Under the pieces are notes generated by a model. The model did no database searches. It was not told where the DNA came from and saw only the letters and a list, made by a program, of their open reading frames with translations. The position numbers were made by a program, and so were the translations under genes. Shown piece by piece: positions 21,586 through 32,036 of a stretch of 64,000 nucleotides of DNA. The DNA comes from Symbiodinium natans (lineage: Eukaryota > Sar > Dinophyceae > Suessiales > Symbiodiniaceae): the NCBI GenBank assembly GCA_905221605.1, contig CAJNDS010002446.1, positions 174,537-238,536 on the forward strand, given 5' to 3'. The first letter of the stretch is position 1, and every line of letters starts with the position of its first letter.

Positions 21586-22084
21586 TAAACCCTAAACCCT
21601 AAACCCTAAACCCTTAAACCCCTAAACCCTTAAACCCTTAAACCCTAAGTAAAATCCTCCGCCGCGCTTTTGCCCAACCTCGAGCTGAAGGCCCAGAACA
21701 ATGAATGGGACTCTACAAAGCCTGAACCCACCAGCGCCCAAATTAGGGTTTAGGGTTTAGGGTTCAGGGTTTAGGGTTTAGGGTTTAGGGTTTAGGGTTT
21801 AGGGTTTAGGGTTTAGGGTTTAGGGTTTAGGGTTTAGGTTTTAGGGTTTAGGGTTTAGGGTTTAGGTTTAGGGTTTAGGGTTTAGGGTTTTAGGGGGTTT
21901 AGGTTTAGGGTTTAGGGTTTAGGGTTTAGGGTTTAGGGTTTAGGGCCTCTAATAGCACAAGGGGTTTGGGGTTTCCGACAAAAGGGCTACCTTAGGGGGG
22001 GGGGGGGGGGGGGTCCTATCAGAGAGCCCTACCACTTAAGTTCTAGAGTAGGGGTCCCTTAACCCTAAACCCTAAACCCTAAAC
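21586..22084. repeat. Telomere arrays
   Basis: CCCTAAA with extra T at 21586-21650, then about 27 TTTAGGG-type units at 21745-21946, a poly-G run near 21997-22012 and a short CCCTAAA block at 22058-22084. The unique piece 21650-21740 is open on both strands. Confidence 0.85.
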
Positions 22085-22229
22085 CCCCCATGCATCGCCG
22101 ATTGGCTGGTGCACTTTGATGCGGAAGTTGAACTTGATCTTGGTTTCGTTGAGGACGCGCGCCATGTTGGCCGAGTCCAGCTTGTCCTCGCAGGCCTCGC
22201 GCCTTTGGAGCTGCAGCGTCAGGTTCAAG
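22085..22229 (-). CDS. Cryptic exon between telomere blocks
   Basis: Minus strand from an acceptor CCGAAG at about 22230, ending at the GT of the adjoining telomere repeat near 22085. The frame includes LTLQLQRREACEDKLDSANM and continues ARVLNETKIKFNFRIKVHQ. It has many charged residues and third-position G/C, so it looks genuinely coding. It may join the 61-nt exon at 18926-18986. Family not recognised. Confidence 0.45.
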
Positions 22230-22257
22230 CTTCGGGGTTTGGGGCTTAGGGCTTAGG

Positions 22258-22762
22258 GTTTAGGGTTTAGGGTTCAGCAGCTCCGGGTCGAGTAATCTCC
22301 AGTAGAGCTCTCGAAAAAAAACCACCCACCCAAAGAATCCCAAAACATGAGGAAATATAAAATTTACATTTTTCATCAGCAAGCCCTGTCCTCCAACCTC
22401 ACTCTGGACCATCCTACCCACGAACCATTTCATCGGCCCGCAGAAGAGCCAGGGCAGGGAGGAGGGGGGGGGGGGGGCAAGGGGACAGGGGGGGGGGGCC
22501 ACGAAGGAAATGACCCTTAGCCACGAAGAAATGCACGAAGGAAATGACCCTTAGCCACGAAGAAATGACCCTTAGCCACGAAGAAATTACCCTTAGCCAC
22601 GATTAGCCACGAAGAAATGACCCTTAGCCACGAAGAAATGACCCTTAGCCACGAAGAAATGACCCTTAGCCACGAAGAAATGACCCTTAGCCACGAAGAA
22701 ATGACCCTTAGCCACGAAGGTGTATAGGGTTTAAATATATATGGTAAGAGAGGTTTAGGGTT
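22258..22762. mobile_element. Dispersed element with internal minisatellite, copy 2
   Basis: Same head (GGTTCAGCAGCTCCGGG), CCACCCACCC motif and tail (TATATATGGTAAGAGAGGTTTAGGG) as 6238-6985. Inside are about ten copies of a 21-bp unit ending CCACGAAGAAATGACCCTTAG (22500-22720), recognisably related to the 21-bp unit of copy 1. Each copy has expanded its own version. It has poly-G runs and no protein. Confidence 0.7.
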
Positions 22763-23211
22763 TAGGGTTTAGGGTTTAGGGTACTTGCAAGGTTGGTTGC
22801 GAAGTCATGTTGGCTTGGGTTCATGGACTGTTGAGACTGGTTCTTGGGGCGTCCCGGAATGCTGAGATGGGCGAATCGTTCGAGAAACGCATTGAACGTG
22901 CTGCAGACCCTTGAACAGCCCGACAGCCTAAACCCTGAGAAAGGACCTTGCGTACTATAGGGGTCGGAATCACTACTAATAGTATTCCCTTATGGTCCCT
23001 TTCTGAATTATACCTTGACAACCCCCAAAACACCCTGTTCAAATTCTGAAGGCCGCGAAATTAAGCAACCCCAAGGCAGATCGCCCCCCTGGAGTCCTTG
23101 AATGATCTTGGGGTTGCACTCGACCTTCCCTCTCCCTCAACCCTAAACCCGAAGCCCTAAACCCGAAACCCTAAACCCTAAACCCGAAACCCTAAACCCT
23201 AAACCCTATTC
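22763..23211. other. Unique piece with a small foldback
   Basis: A weak foldback (AGAAAGGACC at 22938 with GGTCCCTTTCT ending 23007) and a CCCTAAA/CCCGAAA block at 23135-23208. No gene supported. Confidence 0.4.
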
Positions 23212-23323
23212 CTTTGGGGCCAAAGCTCCCCCAGGTGTCCCGCACAGCTCCCCATTTCTGCTCCCGGGCATCGAAGGCCACAAGCTTCACCGGCCCGATC
23301 TCGTTCAATCTCTTCTCTCCTCC
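23212..23323 (-). CDS. Cryptic exon between telomere blocks
   Basis: Minus strand, 112 nt, acceptor CCAAG before 23323 and GA donor after 23212. The frame includes EKRLNEIGPVKLVAFDAREQ and ends KWGAVRDTWGSFGPK. Codon third positions favour G/C. It is flanked on both sides by telomere arrays, as with the clearer exons at 32-34 and 58 kb. Unrecognised family. Confidence 0.45.
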
Positions 23324-23333
23324 CTTGGCTTGG

Positions 23334-23700
23334 GGTTTAGGGTTTAGGGTTTAGGGTTTAGGGTTTATAGGGTTTATAGGGTTTATAGGGTTTAGGGTTT
23401 AGGGTTTAGGGTTTAGGGTTTAGGGTTTAGGGTTTAGGGTTTAGGGTTTAGGGTTTAGGGTTTAGGGTTTAGGGTTTAGGGTTTAGGGTTTAGGGTTTAG
23501 GGTTTAGGGTTTAGGGTTTAGGGTTTAGTTTAGGGTTTAGGGTTTAGGGTTTAGGGTTAGGGTTTAGGGTTGAGGGTTTAGAGGGTTTAGAGGGCTTAGG
23601 GTTTAGGGGTTTAGGGCTTAGGGCTTAGGGCTTAGGGCTTAGGGCTTAGGGCTTAGGGTTTAGGGTAGGGCTTAGGCTTTAGGCGTTAGGGTTTAGGGTG
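23334..23700. repeat. Longest mostly TTTAGGG array of the left half
   Basis: About 45 units with small insertions (TTTATAGGG trio at 23365-23390), ending in GGGCTTA and TTTAGGC variants. It adjoins the acceptor of the exon at 23212-23323. Confidence 0.95.
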
Positions 23701-24639
23701 TACCTCTTATATCCTAAACTACCATATAGACATTGTATAATGTCATGCTACATAACATTATGCTTTACTTTAAAATATTATAGGATAGAGAACAACTTTT
23801 GTTTAACATCACTTGCTCTGCAAGCCTTCTCACTTAGGCCCACCTCCCTGCATTCTTTGATAAGAAGTAGACGCTGTGCTCGGGCCACGCAGGAGGACTA
23901 CATTCAACGATGCGAACGACGATAAGGACCGAGAACTACAGCTCAACCAACGGCAGTTTTACCCTATATGTCCAAACGACTCACCCCTGCCCACCATGAA
24001 CGTCTCATGCTGAGATGTCGCATACTTCAAGATCCCTTCCGCAAGCCTGCAATCCCATGTTGAGGCACCATGTCATGTCCGAAACTCTACATACGGTTTC
24101 ATTAATAGGCTGAACCAATGAAATCTCCAAACCACCCGCACCCTGAAATGACGGCGCTAAACCCTAAACCCGAAACCCTAAACCCCGAACCCTAAACCCT
24201 AAACCCTAAACCCCCACCTAAAAGAGACTGAGGGCCGAATCGAAAGCCAAGCTTCCCATGTTACGTGGACCCTGATCTCGGCAGCCTTCGTTGTGTCCCC
24301 GGAGCCTGACCTGACTAGGGTTTAGGGTTTAGGGTTGAGGGTTTAGGGTTTAGGGTTTAGGGTTCAGGAGCTTATGTGGGGTTTCTGAAGGGATTCTTCT
24401 CCATTTGGGGTATAAAAGGGGTACCCCCCATTTTCGGAAATACCCATGTAGGGGCTGATACAGCTTAGGGCTTCGAGCTCAACAACCTTTCTGAAATCAA
24501 ATTGTGGCGATGAAGAATTGAATAGAGTTAGGTCGGTTCAGACTTTACGGCCTATAATGTGCGCGTGTGCCTGCGTGCAGACACGCGCTTTCGCGGGCGT
24601 GCGCGCGGGCTGTGTGCGTACGTGGACCTCTAAGCCGAA
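23701..24639. other. Mostly unique DNA
   Basis: Short telomere blocks at 24155-24215 and 24310-24365. A minus open piece at about 24240-24305 could be a small exon but has no recognisable sequence. No gene supported. Confidence 0.4.
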
Positions 24640-24975
24640 GTTGAAGTCTAAGTCTAAGTCCAAGTCTAAGTCTAAGTGCAAGTGTAAGTGGTGTAAGTGC
24701 AAGTGTAAGTGCAAGTGTAAGTGGTGAAAATGTAAGTGTAGGTGTAAGTGTACGTGTAAGTGAAAGGGCAAGTGCAAGTGCAAGTGCAAGTGCATGTGTG
24801 TGCGTGTGTGTGTGTGTGCGTGTGCACGTTCGTGTGCGTGTGCGCGTGCACGTGCATGCACACGCGCGCGTGCTGGTGCATGTCTCTCTGCCTGTCTGTC
24901 TGCCTGCCTGCCTGCGTGCCTGCCTGCCTACCTGCCTGCCTGCCTGTGCGTGTGTGTGTGTGGGGGGGGGGGGGG
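24640..24975. repeat. AAGTGT / TGTGCG / CCTG low-complexity tract
   Basis: Successive simple repeats: TCTAAG/AAGTGTAAGTGC (24640-24790), TG-rich (24790-24870), GCCT (24895-24945), TG and poly-G (24950-24975). They create open frames on both strands that should not be called genes. Confidence 0.9.
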
Positions 24976-25149
24976 AAGTCGGTGTGGTAAGTCGCTGTCG
25001 CAAGTCGCTGTGGGACTTTCCTGTACATGCGAGGAATAGTCCCATTAAAAGAAGAGAGTGCGTCACACTATGGGCCTGTGGTTTTCGGTTCAAATACCTC
25101 TGTTCTTCGATTTCAGTGTTTTACTGTTTTTTAGAGAATTACAATGGAT

Positions 25150-26330
25150 TTAAAGCCGATCTGGTTTTAAAGATTTGAAAAGGGGCCTCCCCTTTAACAA
25201 TCAAATGTGACCCCAATTAAATTTTAAAGAATTTTAGTGATGTAAAGATTTTGAAAGGGTCCCCCCCCCTACCCCGTAAAATTTCAAATGGGGCCCCCAA
25301 TTCAATTTTAAAGATTTGAAAAGGGCCTACCCCGCCCCAACTAAATTTTGAAGATTTTAAAGGTTTTTAAACGAACTAACAGGGGGCTCCCTCGCTAAAA
25401 TTTAAACGGGGCGCCCAATTCAATTTCAATAATTGTAAAGATTTACAAAGGCGTCCCCCCCCCCGACTAAAATTTCAATCGGGGACCCCAATTGAATTTC
25501 GAAGGCTTTACAGATTTTTGCAAGGGGCCTCCCCCCATTAAATTTTGAAGTGTGGGGGGGCCCCAATTAGATTTAAATGACTTTAAAGTTTGTAAAGAAT
25601 GTAAAAGCGGCCTCCCCTTGAAAACATAAATGGGGCTTCAGAAATTTTGAAGTGGGCCTCCCCCCTTTAGAATTTTCCTTTAGATTTAATAGAATTTTCC
25701 TTTAATTTACAGAATTTAAAGATTCTTGAAGATTTGAAAGATTGTAACAGAGGGCTCCCCCGTTCAAATTTAAATGGGACCCCCAACACTAACTCTTTTG
25801 AGACGTCGACACAAACCCCGAATTGGACTGACCTAGCTACCCAAGACAAAACCTATCAATTTTAATGATTTTAAAGTTTTTGAAGGTTTTGAAACGAGCT
25901 CCCCTTTTAAAATTTAGACGGGGCCCCAATTAAATTTTAAGGTGGGGCCACCAATTCAAAATGAAAGACTTTGAAGATTTGACAAGGGCCCCCCTCCCCC
26001 ATAAAGATTTAAAAGGGGGGGGGCGGGGCTGTAAGAATATCTAAAATCTTTAGAATCTTGATTAATTATTTGGGGCGACATTTCAATTTACAGGGGAGCC
26101 CCTGTTTGTTTTTTTGAAAAACTTGAAAAAAGTATTTCCACCCCCAATTAAAATTTGAAGGGGGGAGGCCCCTTTCAAATTCTTTACAATCTTTAAACTA
26201 TTTAAAGTTTACTTGGAGTGGACCTTTTCAAATCTTTAACATGATTGAAATTGAATTGGGGGCCCATTTCTAAAATGTTAACGGGGGAGCCCCAATAGGG
26301 CCCGAATCGCCTCACCAGCGAGGCTGGTAG
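25150..26330. repeat. Degenerate AT-rich tandem block
   Basis: Variants of AAATTTTAAAGATTTGAAAAGGGGCC recur about every 60-90 bp, alternating with C-runs (CCCCCCC) and GGGGCCCCAATT words. It looks like an old decayed satellite. It ends about 50 bp before the ubiquitin-like frame. Confidence 0.75.
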
Positions 26331-26380
26331 GAATTTCGTAACGCCCCAGTGCCCCTTGTTGCAGATAGCTCGAATGGGAA

Positions 26381-27400
26381 ATGCGGGCACGTCACGAGCC
26401 AGATGATTGCATGCGTAGAGATGAAGGATTTGCAGGCGTGCAAGGAGTGCGCTCCAGCATCTTGAGCTACGGCAAGATGGAGTGCCATGCATCAGACAAA
26501 CATTGCGCTTGCATGTCGCCTGAAGATGAGGAAAAGTTGCTTTTCTGCTGCCAGGAATGGGAGTGCCCAGAGCGGATCTTCCTCAGCAGGACCCGCACCT
26601 TCACTGTTCAGGTTTCGGCAGCGATTGACAACGTGCAGGCAAAGGACGGCGTCTCAGCCAATCATCAGAGCCTCATCTGTGCACGCGAGCAATGGGAGGA
26701 TGGCAACGCGTTTTCAGGCTACGACGTCCAGCAGGAGCCCATGCTTTCTCTGGCGCTACACCTATGCGGTGGCACGCAGTGCTTCGAGAAGACGCTGACC
26801 GACATGACCAACGTGAAGGCGACGACCCAGGACACGGTGTACATCCAGCACTTCATCCTTGCAAGAATGCAGTTGGAGGACGGCTGCGCGATTTCAGACC
26901 GCGTTTCGGTGCTCCACCTGGTGCTACACCTACGCGGTGGCACGCAGTGCTTCGACCTGGCGCTGGCCGACACGACCATCTCCGCCCACATGAAGGCGAC
27001 GACCCAGGGTGCAGCGAACACACCACCCATTCAGTGGCGCCTCATCTTTGCAAGCGAGCAGCCGGACGACAGGGAGTTCATGCTCTACGTGATGCTCCCC
27101 CTGCTTGGCAGCATGCAGACCTTCGTGACGACCCTGACCAGCAAGACCATCACGCTGGTTGTTGAGGCTTCCAAAGCGTTTGGCAATGCGAAGGCGCAGA
27201 TTGCGGATAAGACGGGCATCCCACCGGAAAAGCCGCGCCTCATCTACCCAGGTGGGCAATGGGAGGATCGCCGCTCGCTTTCAGACCATAAGCGGTTCAC
27301 GCTCCACTTGATGCTCGCCCTGCTTGACGGCACGCAGACCTTCGTGGCGACCCTGACCAGAAAAAACCATCACCCTGGTTGGCCGTGCGACCCCTCCTGA
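26381..27400 (+). CDS. Divergent polyubiquitin-like protein, frameshifted at the end
   Basis: A 339-codon frame from ATG 26381 contains about four ubiquitin-like units in tandem: residues about 65-131, 132-187, 188-244 and 245-317, plus the start of a fifth. The fourth is clearest: [15 protein letters not shown], then [20 protein letters not shown] and [12 protein letters not shown], matching ubiquitin's order of motifs. Units 2 and 3 are short (about 56 residues). C-terminal RGG survives only in unit 2 (HLRGG); the others end CGG, LGS and LDG, so normal cleavage into ubiquitin monomers is unlikely. An extra base in an A-run near 27360 shifts unit 5 out of frame, and the frame stops at 27400. 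It is a decaying polyubiquitin or a repurposed ubiquitin-repeat protein. It is the only clear plus-strand gene. Confidence 0.75.
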   Translation: MRARHEPDDCMRRDEGFAGVQGVRSSILSYGKMECHASDKHCACMSPEDEEKLLFCCQEWECPERIFLSRTRTFTVQVSAAIDNVQAKDGVSANHQSLICAREQWEDGNAFSGYDVQQEPMLSLALHLCGGTQCFEKTLTDMTNVKATTQDTVYIQHFILARMQLEDGCAISDRVSVLHLVLHLRGGTQCFDLALADTTISAHMKATTQGAANTPPIQWRLIFASEQPDDREFMLYVMLPLLGSMQTFVTTLTSKTITLVVEASKAFGNAKAQIADKTGIPPEKPRLIYPGGQWEDRRSLSDHKRFTLHLMLALLDGTQTFVATLTRKNHHPGWPCDPS

Positions 27401-28307
27401 AAGATGTGACATGACGGGCTTTGGCTCTTCGTTTTTCGATTGTGTACACGCTGTCACTGCACATTTGGGAATGTTTGAGCGGGCACAGATTTTTTGAAGT
27501 GTGGGGCGTGTTAGCTTTGTTCTTGCCTCTCCCAGCCCCTGGAGGAATGCTCAAAGCTGGACCGCAGGGAAATCTCATGATCAGCTCTCCCTGTTGTCCT
27601 GTAGATATGTTGCTGGCTTCGTGGTCGTTCATGGGCCAGCGCTTGTTGTCACACTTTCGGAGGGTCCCTCTCCTTTCTCCACATGAAAAGTTTTGGCGCT
27701 TTTCTGCTCATGGAGCTTACGCGACGCTGCTATACCAGTTTGCCTTTTTGTGCATAGGCTGGGTCCGCAGATTTCTGCTCCAGGGATGGGTTCCTCGTGT
27801 TACAGGCGTGAGGGGTGGGGGGGGGGGGGGGGGGAAAGGGGGCCGGGGGGAAAAAAAGGAAAAACAAAAAAAAAATTGTTTTCCCCCCCCCCCCCCCCCC
27901 AGGGGTCTGCCTCTCTGCCTGCAGTCTTTAGCGGGAGGCTATGTAGCTGTGAGCCGTTCACCCCCGTCTACCCCAAACTCAGAAAACCCCAAACCACCCA
28001 AGTGACGCTTTCTGTAAAAGAAACATGAGATCAACGGCACCCTTTCCAACAATCAGGGGCCAAGGAGAGGATACAGCAGGCTTGGGCCCATTGGCCAACG
28101 AAGACCTTGCGATGAGTTCAGCAGCGGCATCTACGACTTTCAGCATCATTTCGTTACGCCCTTCCCGGTGTCTGGTGTAACCAGGCCAGGACCCCACCCC
28201 TCTATTTCATCTTCATGCTGTTTTGGTGTGCATTTCCGGCTGTCTGGCACACACGTAAAGACAACGCCAGGGCCAGAATCATCATCGCCATAAGCGTCGT
28301 CATCATC

Positions 28308-28369
<62 letters not shown>

Positions 28370-29221
28370 TGGAGGGGATCACATTCCTCTCCTACATCAA
28401 CCTTCTCCTCCTCCTCCTCCCCTTCTAGTATTTGCTGTACGCGGGCATGTACACAGACTGATGACTTCCACTAAATTAACAGCGCGTGTGGCGTGTGTAC
28501 TTCTCGGGGCGGCGTTCGGAGTAGACTGTCAGCACAGCTGGAAAGCTCTTTCAACAGCGGCCCAGTGGCCGAAGCAGAAGCCACCGAGGTGCCAAGCGCT
28601 GTCAGGGGTCCTTGGATGCAGGGTTTAGGGCTGAGGGGTTGAGAGATTCAGGGGTCAGGGCTTGGGGTTTAAGGTTGGGGCCTTTTCAGCCTCGATTTCG
28701 GGAAGACACACTCCAATACGCTCGGCTAAAGCGGCCGTCGTCTGCCTCTCCCTGGCCGCTTATCAGCATTTTACGGACCTAGCTGGAAACCAATTTCACA
28801 AGAACTTGATCTCTCCACGACGGAAGAGTTAACCTTTCGGGTTTCCAAACTCTCCAAACGCGCCTTTCTCGGCTCCCCAGGAGTGGTCCAGGGCTTTCAG
28901 GTGACGTCTCAGGCGAATATCGTTTTGGCCTTCTATACCCTAAACCCTAAACCCTTTCTTCGTAGCCGGCTCTTATCCGGCGAAACCACGACAAGAGCCT
29001 GATAGAGGGCTGGAAGAACGGAACGTGGATCTACCACTTTCGCTTTCGAATTTCATTCCTGGGGGGGGGGTTCAGGATACTCAGGGACCTTACAAGAATT
29101 CCCCCCTATACCCTAAACCCTAAACCTTAAATCCTAAACCCTAAACCCTAATCCCTCAACCCTAAGCCCTAAAACCCCTAGAATCATGGGACCGCAGCCC
29201 TTAAGGGCACAAAAGCACAAC
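27401..29221. other. Unique DNA with simple repeats
   Basis: Poly-G and poly-C runs (27820-27900) and an ATC trinucleotide run at about 28290-28372. A minus-strand piece at 28675-28750 reads as a possible exon (ERQTTAALAERIG-like) but its borders are uncertain. CCCTAAA pieces at 28938 and 29108-29170. No firm gene. Confidence 0.45.
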
Positions 29222-30445
29222 ATGAAGAGAAGGCCAGTCGCAGTGTGATGTTGGCCTCGAGCTGCGCCTCCAAGGTTGAAACAGTAGCAGCCGCTGAGGC
29301 TCAGTTTAGGCTCAATAGGGTTTAGGGTTTAGGGTTAGGGTTTAGGGTTTAGGGTTTAGGGTTTAGGGCTTCGGGTTTAGGGTTTAGGGTTTAGGGTTCA
29401 GGGTTTTGGGTTTTCGTGTTTAGGGTTTGGGGTTTAGGGTTCAAAGAAGTCCGAGCTTCAACTCTTTCAATCGCAGCGAGAGCAACCTCTTCGCCTAAAC
29501 CAGCTCGCACGGATGACTCTCACCCTAAACCCTAAACCCTAAACCCTAAACCCTAAACTGCCCTAAACCCTAAACCCTAAACCCTAAACCCTAAACCCTA
29601 AACCCTAAACCCTAAACCCTAAACCCGAACCGAATGTTAAGCTGTTGCTGCGGAAGCAGGCGGGCCAGTCAGGGACAGGATTGCTCTCAGTCTGAACGAT
29701 AAACAAACAAACGGAGCGCAACGACGGATGCAGCAAATACAAACCATGTCACAGCGGTACCGACTGCATCCCGCAACAGGGCGGTCAGATACGTCCAAAA
29801 AGGAGCTTCAAGAACGTGTTCGAAGACTGGCTCCGGACAGCTCCGAAACAAACGAACAACTAAAGACATGTATTTAGACCCCTGAAGAGGGTCCTTAAAT
29901 ACGTAAAAAAAGTTGAAGTTCAGGGTTTAGGGTTTAGGGTTTAGGCTTTAGGGTTTAGGGTTTAAGGTTTACGGTTTAGGGTTTAGGGTTTCAAATTCGC
30001 GGTATTAGGCCCTCGAAGCAGTTTCAACCGCTTCTGAGCCCTTCCCGGCAGCCAGGGCGTCGGAGCTTTGCATATTGTGCACGAACTGCTTTTAAAAAGT
30101 TTAGGGTTCAGGGGGTTCAGGGTTTGGGGTTCAGGGATTAGGGTTTAGGGTTTTGGGTTTTGGGTTTAGGGTTTAGGGGTTATAGGGAAGGACACTTTCC
30201 CCCCTTGTGGCCCTGCTGCTCAGCATGGCAGGCAAGCAGCTGTAAGCTGAGGGCATTCAGCATTCTGCTTTTTTCGGGGCCTTCTGGGCCAGGATTCTTT
30301 CACTAAACCAAAAAAACCAAACCCCAAACCCCAAACCCAAAACCCTAAACGACTGCGCCTTGACCTTGGTGAAGCTTGGCTGGGCGGACGTTGCTGCAAC
30401 CAGGAGTGCCGCATAGAGGCCGCGCGCGATGGTCATGGAAGCCAT
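29222..30445 (-). CDS. Cryptic secreted/coiled-coil gene, partial
   Basis: Four minus-strand exon candidates in order. (1) ATG at 30445: MASMTIARGLYAALLVAATS then AQPSFTK, a good signal peptide with n-, h- and c-regions, followed by a donor after 30365. (2) 30088 to about 30017, after an AAAAG acceptor: QFVHNMQSSDALAAGKGSEA VETAS. (3) 29494 to about 29440, after a TTTAG acceptor: EEVALAAIERVEARTSL. (4) about 29300-29222: AAATVSTLEAQLEANITLRL. Exons 2-4 are Ala/Glu/Leu rich and helix or coiled-coil like. Telomere-type blocks (29318-29435, 29922-29990, 30100-30180) lie between them. The 3' end is unknown and may include the cryptic exons at 18-24 kb. I do not recognise the protein. Confidence 0.4.
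29525..29628. repeat. CCCTAAA array
   Basis: About 14 units with one ACTGCCC break. It is opposite in orientation to the TTTAGGG array at 29318-29435, about 90 bp away. Confidence 0.9.
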
Positions 30446-31297
30446 GTCGGGACCCCTGCGTAAACACCGAGACGAACCCTGAGAGCTGCAAGAAAATGCC
30501 TGCAGATCGCAGAGGATCTCGGGATGCACTTCTGCTCCTTTCTGGATGAAATTCTGCTCCTTTCTGGGTGAAATTCTGCTCATTTCTGGGTGCTTCAGTC
30601 GGGTCCCCTAAGCCAAAGCCCTCAGGAGACCCGGCCCCGGGCATCTACTTTTCAAAAGAATGGTGCGAGAGAACGAGTATATTCGTCTGGGGTCTGGGGG
30701 ATGCAACAAATAGGGGAAGGGATGGAAGCCATGCCAACTCGACACGTTCAGGCCACCGAGCCATGTCGCCAACATTGGCCAGAGAATCAGAGTCCATGTG
30801 AGAAGGTCAGGTCTCACCTTGTGAACTTCAAAGTCACCAGCGTTTCAACGGCGTGGAACCCCCTACGCAAAACCCTGCCCGCAGAGCTCGTGTCATAGCA
30901 CGATCGACCACCCGCGCGTTGTTTGCGGCTGTCGCTGCGACGCAACCCTGCACGCGGAGCTAGTTTTCGAAGGCTCTTCAGGAGTAGACGGAGGGCTGCG
31001 TGACTGGCGCTTTTCGCCTGTGGAACGAATGGGAAGAAAACCTCGCCAATTGGCTGGGATTGAAACAGATTTCGTTTTCTCGACTTTGGGCTTCATCCTT
31101 TGCAAATATGAAATATGGGATCGCACTTGTTCGCGACGAGCCTACGAAAACCACTCAAATTGCTAATGCACGACAGACTCGCCCCAGCAGGTGGGGGTCG
31201 CTACATTGTCTCGTCGTGGAAAGTCAAGGGCAGGTCAAGCGCATCATTACGGGATCCGGCCTGAGCTTGTTTCCGTGACACCTTCCGTTCCAACCTC

Positions 31298-31355
<58 letters not shown>

Positions 31356-31567
31356 TCCTCTCCCAGTCCTGCCTTCGGACTTACTGGGTTTGCTCCAGCT
31401 CTTTTCAACCTGATGGAAGCCTTGCCGAGATGAAGATGTCCCTGAAAAGAAGGAGATGCCTATGCATCCCTTCCGAAGAAAAGAAGGCAAAGCCCAGGCT
31501 CGGAGCCCCCCGCCGTCTAGTTCGGGGCTTCCTTTAGGGCCCCGGGGGGCTGGGGGGGAGCTGAGGA
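30446..31567. other. Unique DNA, no supported gene
   Basis: A three-fold 21-bp repeat of TTTCTGGGTGAAATTCTGCTCC type lies at 30530-30595. A TC dinucleotide run lies at 31303-31352. A plus frame (31000-31278) looks mildly protein-like but has no motif. Confidence 0.45.
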
Positions 31568-31775
31568 TAGGGTTTAGGGTTTAGGGTTTAGGGTTTAGGG
31601 TTTAGGGTTTAGGGTTTAGGGTTTAGGGTTTAGGGTTTATGTTTTAGGGTTTAGGGTTTAGGGTTTAGGGTTTAGGGTTTAGGGTTTAGGGTTTAGGGTT
31701 TAGGGTTTAGGGTTTAGGGTTTAGGGTTTAGGGTTTAGGGTTTAGGGTTTAGGGGTTTGGGGTTTGGGGTTTAGG
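31568..31775. repeat. TTTAGGG array, about 29 units
   Basis: Nearly pure, with one TTTATGTTTTAGGG break and TTTGGGG units at the right end. It lies just beyond the 3' end of the SHQW-ankyrin gene. Confidence 0.95.
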
Positions 31776-32036
31776 GGTGGGCTAAGGGGAGAAGATTGAT
31801 GCTTTCGAGGCTCCTGTGTCACATGACTTCATGTCCTGGCTGAGCTGGTGAAACACACTGACGAAGCACCTGCAAAATCGAGCAAAGTCCACAGACAAGG
31901 TGGTGCCCGGACGATGGCCACCGGGGCCAAAAAAACCCTAGCTATTCTGGAAGCCAAAGAGCTGAGCCACGGAGCTGCAAAGTAGCTGCGACGTGACCTT
32001 TAAAAGTTAGAGCTTAGGGGTCTTAGTTACAGGATG

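Noticed and set aside
24538-25178. His/Thr-rich and Cys/Val-rich frames
   Set aside because: They track TG, CCTG and AAGTGT simple repeats.
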